A stretch of 23,536 nt of DNA. Source: Dictyocoela muelleri (lineage: Eukaryota; Microsporidia). Location: positions 1-23,536 of the forward strand of contig SDVU01000060.1 in assembly GCA_016256075.1 (NCBI GenBank). The letters are read 5' to 3'. The position numbers and the translations under genes are program-made. Shown piece after piece: positions 18,608-23,536 of this stretch; positions within the stretch are counted from its first letter, which is position 1, and each line of letters begins with the position of its first letter. The notes below the pieces were generated by a model. The model was not told the DNA's origin. It was given only the letters and a program-made list of their open reading frames with translations, and did not search any database.

Positions 18608-19339
18608 ATGAACAATCCAAATTTTAACTTTCAACAGAACAACGATGGATTTAAAACAAATCAAAACTCACAATTCCAACAAGACAATTTAAACTTCAAT
18701 TCAAATCAAAACTCACAATTCCAACAAGACAATTTAAACTTCAATCCAAATCAAAACTCACAATTCCAACAAGACAATTTAAACTTCAATCCAAATCAAA
18801 ACTCGCAATTCCAACAAGACAATCTAAATCAAAACCCGCAATTCCAACAAGGCAATTCAAATCAAAACTTTCAATTTCAACAAGACAATTTCAATATCAA
18901 CACAAATCAAAACTCACAATTCCAACAAGACACAATAAATTTAGGCACAAAATTCAAAGAGTTATCTGATGAACAGAAAAAAAATATTAAGAAGATCTAT
19001 AGATCAAAAATTGATTTTAAAAAACAAACAGAAAAAATTGACGAAATTTGCTTTAACGATATTTACGCTGATCTGATGATGATAAAAAATTACGATCTGA
19101 ATAGTAAATATCATGGGCTTATAGAGATGACTAAAAAATATAAAGAATATATTAATGGTAATTCAAATATTATCGATGAACTCAGAAATGTTGTTGACCA
19201 AATGAAAGTTGATATAGCAGAATTAAAGAAATTTTCAGCAGAAAATGATTTTTTAACACCATTAGTTGAGACTGTTAAGCTGCAATGCGGTAAATTTAAT
19301 TATTTAAAGAGAAATAAAATCTCAAAAAGAATGATTTAA
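18608..19339 (+). CDS. N/Q-rich, Phe-punctuated repeat protein with helical C-terminus; possible nucleoporin
   Basis: 243 residues from the ATG chosen by the CCCC motif; starting at 18563 would add 15 hydrophobic residues. Residues about 1-115 are low complexity, built from a 15-residue repeat (NQNSQFQQDNLNFNP) and shorter variants, rich in Asn and Gln with regularly spaced Phe. Residues about 116-243 are charged and probably helical or coiled-coil (FKELSDEQKKNIKKIYRSKI, later IIDELRNVVDQMKVDIAELK). No signal peptide or membrane span. Disordered Phe-containing repeats followed by a coiled coil are the layout of central-channel nucleoporins (Nup54/57/58 type), and the F-x-x-L-x-x-x-x-K-x-x-I pattern after the repeats is reminiscent of them. 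True FG or FxFG pairs are lacking, so this is only a suggestion. It could equally be a microsporidia-specific protein. The coding call is much firmer than the function. Confidence 0.75.
   Translation: MNNPNFNFQQNNDGFKTNQNSQFQQDNLNFNSNQNSQFQQDNLNFNPNQNSQFQQDNLNFNPNQNSQFQQDNLNQNPQFQQGNSNQNFQFQQDNFNINTNQNSQFQQDTINLGTKFKELSDEQKKNIKKIYRSKIDFKKQTEKIDEICFNDIYADLMMIKNYDLNSKYHGLIEMTKKYKEYINGNSNIIDELRNVVDQMKVDIAELKKFSAENDFLTPLVETVKLQCGKFNYLKRNKISKRMI
18655..18830 (+). repeat. 45-bp in-frame tandem repeat in the N/Q-rich protein gene
   Basis: Three to four nearly identical 45-bp units containing AACTCACAATTCCAACAAGA, with shorter derivatives to about 18935. The near-identity at synonymous sites suggests recent copy-number change. 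Confidence 0.88.
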
Positions 19340-19686
19340 TTTTTTATACGATAATTAAATGAAATTATGTTCTAAGCAATGTTATTTAAAAAAAAACATT
19401 TCTATAAAATTTTATTAGGTTTTTTAATATTTTTTTATTTAAAAGTATTATTTTTATCGACATATTTATAATTATATGTTTTTCACGCGATTTTTTATTA
19501 TTTAAAATTACTAAATATGGTATTGTTTCGAATTTTTTGGTGAGTATTCATTGATTTTAAAATATAGCATTTATAAAAATGGGATTTTAAGACAAGTATT
19601 AAAATTTTTTATTTAAAACAATAAATATGTGCTCAAAAGAAGTTAACATGCTTAAAAAGTTTTTTTTTAATTTCAAAATTAAATGC
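19340..19686. other. Stretch with no recognised gene
   Basis: AT-rich 3' flank of the preceding gene. Nothing identified. Confidence 0.45.
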
Positions 19687-19979
19687 GGTTCATGTTCATT
19701 TTAGCACCTTTTTGTTAATTTAGAACGGTTTGAAAAGAAAAGATTATTGAAAGAGGCTTAGAAGAACTAAGAAAGAATAATTTTAAAACGTCTCTTTTTT
19801 CGATTTTAAATTAACAAATGAACCGAATGAGATTAATAATATGTTGCATCGGGTAATTTAAAATCGAAAAAAAGCATAGATTTAACATTATTTTTACTTT
19901 GTTCTTCTAAAACTCTTGCAATAATCTTTTTTTTTCAAAACGTTCTAAATTAAAAAAAGGCGCTAAATGAGCATCAACC
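19687..19979. mobile_element. 293-bp inverted-repeat element (MITE) with GG termini
   Basis: Ends GGTTCATGTTCATTTTAGC and inverted GGTTGATGCTCATTTAGC, with arms of about 130 bases sharing TTAATTTAGAACG, AAAAGATTATTG, TTAGAAGAAC and TTCGATTTTAAATTA. The centre is near 19830. Flanking octamers TTAAATGC and TAAAATCT agree at only five of eight positions, so the target duplication is decayed or absent. Non-coding. Confidence 0.8.
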
Positions 19980-19992
19980 TAAAATCTTATGA

Positions 19993-20446
19993 CAAATATA
20001 TTACATGCTGACAATACCCACAATTGTCAACCCGGAGAGTTGTCTCCAATCAAAGTCTTTATATTTAGGTCCTGGTTTTCAAGTTATACGTCACTAATAA
20101 GCACCCAGAAGTCTACATGTATACACGATTTTCGTTTTATCAATGACTCAGCAGGATATAAGTAATTAGAGAGTTTTTCATGTTTTTTTTCTAATTTCGC
20201 AACTTTTTGCCGAGATGGGCCGTCGTACTTTTCCACAAACCTGGGAAAGCCTCTGCTGCTTCATTGTTATATTAGACCAAGTTTCGAACAGTTCTACCAC
20301 ATTGAAACAACTATATATTACTACTGTAGTTCTATATTTCACAGTTTAATATAATTCTCAATTATTTTAAAAGTGAAATCGGCGGGATTCGAACTTCGAT
20401 ACTTAAAATTTTTCTCGGGAGTGTGAACCATTATGCTATCTGGCCC
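19993..20446 (-). mobile_element. tRNA-headed SINE-like retroposon, full-length copy with 12-bp target duplication
   Basis: On the minus strand it starts GGGCCAGATAGCATAATGG (tRNA D-arm or A-box like), with AGTTCGAATCC (good pol III B box) about 37 bases on. A body of about 370 bases and the tail GTATTGTCAGCATGTAATAT follow. Flanking 12-mers AAAATCTTATGA (19981-19992) and AAAATTTTATGA (20447-20458) differ at one base and abut both ends exactly, as expected for LINE-mediated retroposition. It lies one or two bases beyond the MITE ending at 19979. No protein is encoded. Confidence 0.8.
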
Positions 20447-21204
20447 AAAATTTTATGATGTTAAAAATTTAATTCGTGTTTAATCCTATTTAAGAAAAAT
20501 AAATTTGAATTGAGATCCCGGCATTTCCTCCATGGACGAGATGAAGGGGTTATGTCAAAAATAAAATAAACCTTTTTCCCGTCATTTCATCCAATTTTTA
20601 TATAAAAAACTATCATATATTTTTTAAATTAAACCCATATGCATAGTTTTCAAATATTAAAAAGTGGTAGAGTGGGCAAGTTAATAATATATACAGACTA
20701 TATATACAACTATACAGACATTAAATCACGATTAGAAAGATATAGGTGTCAAAATAGAACATGCAAAGGATGTGTTTATGTGTGAAATAAAAAATTTCAA
20801 AAATTCGTAGTTCATGTACATTCATCAGTCCCACATAAAATTAAAAAAATACAATCTATGAGAAAAATAAAGACCTAACAATGAATACCACAAAATCGGC
20901 AAATAAAATAATTATTGACACAATTAAAAATAATTAAAACAAAGTTTCTATGAAAAAGTAACACCAATAAAAGATTTCATTAGAAAAACAAGAAATAAAA
21001 TAATTAATTTTCAGCCTAAAATATTTAATGACATTACAGATGATTTAATGAATGATGACGATGGAAATTTATTTTTAAGGCATATTCTGGATGCGATGAT
21101 AATTATAGATATTTGTTTTTTTATCCTGAATTTAAATCGCAGATTTTTTTCGATAAATGTCACACAATTTTGATAGACGGGACATTCAAGGTGGCGCCTT
21201 ATAT

Positions 21205-21283
21205 GTTTTATCTATGAATTGTATTACATGGTCATTTTTTAGGGATATCATATCCAATTATATATGTTCTAATGAAAAATAAA
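21205..21283 (+). repeat. 79-bp direct repeat, left copy
   Basis: This stretch of the MULE transposase (coding HGHFLGISYPIIYVLMKNK) recurs at 22443-22521 with about three differences. The two copies flank the insert at 21284-22442 exactly. Confidence 0.92.
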
Positions 21284-22442
21284 CATGAGCGCCAACTCGC
21301 CGAAAAAAAAGATGATAACTCGGCGGAGGAGTTATTATTATAAAAATAATTAAAAGTAAAAATATTTGGTTATGCCAGTTTAGTGTTGTCTTTGAATTTT
21401 CAGGTTGTTTTTGAAAAATTAAAAAACAAAATAAAATAATAATAAAACAGATGAAAGATTCAGCAATGAAAATAAACTTTACTATTTAATGATAAAGAAA
21501 TTACTGATATTTAGGATTGTATACTTTGTAATAAGAATGAAATTCGCGAATATGGGATTCAATATATTATTTAAAAAACAAATTTCAGATAATGAAAGAA
21601 AATTTTCTGATCAAAAAAATTAAAATACTAATCATTTAATAAAATTAATAAAGAAATTTAACAGTTTGGGATTAATTAAAATGCTCCGCATAAGACAAAA
21701 ATTTTCAGGGAATTTTTGCTTTATTCTTATTTTGTGTTGTTTTTTAATTTTCAAAAACAACATGAAAGTTCAAAAACAACATGAAAATTCAATAACAACA
21801 CAAAACTGGAAGGAACCAAATATTGATACCTAATTTTTTACAGATAAATCTAAATTATCCAACCCTCCTAAATTTCAATTTTTAATTTTAAAAAAAGTCT
21901 ATTAAGAAACCAAAATATTCATAAACGAAGGTTTTTTATATAATCTAGGCAAATCTCTTGTGGTTGGTTTGATATGGCGAGGTGGAAATAGAAAATGTTG
22001 TGTGGGGTATTTATTGAGGATAAGAAGTGTATTTTGCTAGAAACAACTGGACAGTCATCTTCCATATTTTATAAAAAGTTTCGTTTGATTAAAGTAATTT
22101 CTGAAATAAAAAAAGAGATGCTAGAGAAAAGAGAGACACAAAAAAAATCGCGAGTGCCGTGACCCGAAATGTTTATGAGGCTGTATTAAAAAAAGAAGAA
22201 ATTTCAAAAACTTGTTGACAATTTCAATTAATTTAATGAAGGTGATTTTTTTGCTTTAATGATTTGCTAAATTGTAATTTTGATGATTAAAAGTAAATTA
22301 ATTATTAATATAATAAATTTTAATTAAAAAATTTTTTTTATAATAACCATACCGGCGAGTTTATCTTTTTTTTCGGCGAGTTGGCCTCTTTTTTTTCGGC
22401 GAGTAGGCGCCAACTCGACGGCCGGTGAGTTTGCGTCGTGCC
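21284..22442. mobile_element. 1.16-kb inverted-repeat element inserted in the MULE
   Basis: Near the left end is GCGCCAACTCGCCGAAAAAA; inverted near the right end are GCGCCTACTCGCCGAAAAAA and two further ACTCGCCG-type units spaced about 20 bases apart, giving an array of CGGCGAGT motifs at 22353-22432. The interior is AT-rich with no convincing protein; one short frame at about 21992-22155 (MLCGVFIEDKKCILLETTGQ) is unassigned. It contains a further inverted-repeat element at about 21357-21830. Class unknown. Confidence 0.7.
21357..21830. repeat. Inverted-repeat element nested within the insert
   Basis: AATATTTGGTT..CCAGTTT then GTGTTGTCTTTGAATTTTC on the left, and inverted AATATTTGGTT..CCAGTTT then GTGTTGTTATTGAATTTTC on the right. 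The right arm carries extra copies of CATGTTGTTTTTGAA. The centre (about 21440-21720) is unique AT-rich sequence. No clear target duplication. Confidence 0.6.
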
Positions 22443-22521
22443 GTTTTATCAATTAATTGTATTACATGGTCATTTTTTAGGGAAATCATATCCAATTATA
22501 TATGTTCTAATGAAAAATAAA
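22443..22521 (+). repeat. 79-bp direct repeat, right copy
   Basis: Second copy of the MULE segment at 21205-21283. Transposase sequence continues naturally rightward from here, so the left copy ends at the insertion edge. Confidence 0.92.
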
Positions 22522-23392
22522 ACTGAAAAACAATATGTTAGAATATTAAAACATATCAAAAATAGGAGAAAAATTATCAAAAATTATATTGACCGACTTT
22601 GAAAAGGCACTAAAAAATGCAGTATAGAGTGTTTTTGAACAATCGGAATTAAAATTATGTTTTTTTTTCATTTGTCATAATCGATATGGAGGAGAATTCA
22701 ATAATATGACTTGGCAAAAATTACAAACAGGATATTGATTTTGAAAAATTATAAATAAAATAATTTTATCAGCCTTTTTACCTGAAGATAAAATTATTTA
22801 TTGTTATAGAAAATTAAAAATTGAATTGAAAAAAAAAATAATAATTGAATATTGAAAAGTTCTTAAGTATTTAGACTATATTTATTCCGGAAATTCTGAA
22901 CTTCCTCTCAAGGCTCCCATATTCGATGTTAAAAAATTATCAGTTCGCGAAAGAATGTTAAATAATGAGCCAAGAACCATGAATGGAGCAGAAGCATGGC
23001 ATAAATCTATAAATAGCCAAATTTATATATCTAATCCAAATATAGCCTTTTTTATTAAAAGTATTTTAATGGAAGAAGATATAAAGAAAATCGAAATTAT
23101 GCAATGTTTAGCTGGCAAAATAAATTGGTCTCGAAAATATTATAGCAAAGAGTTAAAATTGTATATTTAGCAAAAATCTAAAGTTCTTTGAAGATGATAT
23201 ATATATATATATATATTAATAATATTTCAAAATTATACAATTTCAGGTTTGGTGAATAAATTTAATTATTTTATTAAAATTAGATAAATATTTTTATAGA
23301 GAAAAAAAAACGTATTTTTTTCTCGGTCGAAAACACGTCGTTTTGTCTGCAGACGAAAACACGTCATTTTGTCCATAGACGAAATGACGCTT

Positions 23393-23536
23393 TACGCTTT
23401 TGAGATTTCAAGGGCTCTTTTTTCTGTATTCGAATAATTAATTTCCTGTGTGTTGTATTTTTTACTAAATATTCATACCAATTTCTCACCCTGGGCCTAT
23501 AATGCTCCTATGGCTTTTTCAGATGCGTCACATTTC
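23393..23536 (-). mobile_element. Ty3/Gypsy-type LTR retrotransposon fossil, RNase H region of pol
   Basis: The minus strand carries the RNase H-like part of a Ty3/Gypsy-type pol, recognised from the D-A-S block followed by A-I-G and a later N-Y-S / E-K block typical of these elements. It is broken, with about two breaks in this short piece. It is cut by the window edge on one side and by the MULE end on the other. No LTR is visible. The MULE may have inserted into it. Relative age: older than the MULE if that reading is right. Confidence 0.7.

Larger units (their letters stand above)
20735..23170 (+). pseudogene. Broken MULE transposase, interrupted by an insertion
   Basis: Pieces in order: RYRCQNRTCKGCVYV followed by HVHSSVPHK (zinc-finger, FLYWCH-like N-terminus) near 20740-20845; ILIDGTFKVAPYMFYL (the DGTFK catalytic block of the MULE domain) near 21170-21214; HGHFLGKSYPIIYVLMKNK and KTEKQYVRILKHI near 22460-22550; and a last open block to 23170 with EPRTMNGAEAWHKSINSQ, the family's NN-x-x-E-x-W-H-type motif carrying the final acidic residue. 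Numerous stops and shifts separate the pieces, and 1.16 kb of foreign DNA plus a 79-bp duplication splits the core domain. Non-functional. Confidence 0.82.
20517..23391 (+). mobile_element. Degraded MULE (Mutator-like) DNA transposon
   Basis: The diverged ends align as inverted repeats: GGCATTTCCTCCATGGACGA near 20520 and, inverted, CGTCATTTCGTCTATGGACA near 23362-23390. The right end carries further CGTCATTTTGTC-like units, one inverted against another. Between them lie the parts of a MULE transposase, interrupted by another element (21284-22442). TTGAGAT occurs just outside both ends (20510-20516, 23400-23406) and may be part of the target duplication, although about ten bases of the right end would remain unpaired. 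Confidence 0.7.

Noticed and set aside
20376-20446. A tRNA gene on the minus strand
   Set aside because: A and B box-like motifs are present, but the anticodon and T stems do not pair well, and the sequence continues into a repeat family present several times. It is the head of the SINE-like element.

Overview
The window looks like microsporidian nuclear DNA with a large, repeat-rich, very AT-rich genome (Hamiltosporidium, Edhazardia or Anncaliia would fit; I cannot decide between them). Evidence: intron-less genes, a CCC/CCCC block just upstream of each convincing start codon (a motif described for microsporidia), AATAAA overlapping stop codons, a shortened importin of fungal/animal type, and transposase remnants of the Merlin (ISXO2/IS1595-like) and MULE classes. 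Only three convincing host genes occupy 23.5 kb, all on the plus strand.

Layout: 1-670 holds minisatellites and a SINE-like tail. 671-2125 encodes an MBOAT lysophospholipid acyltransferase of the Ale1/LPCAT type. 3075-4235 is a cluster of copies of a tRNA-headed, SINE-like retroposon with a small inverted-repeat element among them. 4554-7319 encodes an importin-7/8 (Sxm1/Nmd5)-like karyopherin. 7449-18240 is a mobile-element graveyard: a MITE in a minisatellite, two foldback elements of about 0.9-1 kb whose arms are minisatellites, a Merlin element with a broken transposase (11098-12615), a second larger Merlin-like element (12861-15410) with two internal palindromes flanking a transposase fragment, and several further inverted-repeat elements. 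18608-19339 encodes an N/Q-rich, Phe-punctuated repeat protein with a helical C-terminus, possibly a nucleoporin. 19687-20458 holds a MITE and a full-length copy of the SINE-like repeat with a 12-bp target duplication. 20517-23391 is a broken MULE interrupted by a second inverted-repeat element inside a 79-bp direct duplication. The final 140 bases hold a broken Ty3/Gypsy-type fragment.

Two patterns stand out. First, six scattered copies (two full-length) of one tRNA-headed repeat of about 450 bp, in both orientations, behave like a SINE. Second, at least five non-coding or degraded inverted-repeat elements share termini beginning GG and 8-9 bp target duplications, the hallmark of the Merlin superfamily, and two Merlin transposase remnants lie in the same window. 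They look like a non-autonomous Merlin family that includes minisatellite-armed foldback forms.

The three host genes do not form an operon or obvious pathway: one acts in membrane phospholipid remodelling, one in nuclear import, and the third may be a structural nuclear-pore component. All alignments were made by eye, so repeat borders are approximate unless a target duplication fixes them.
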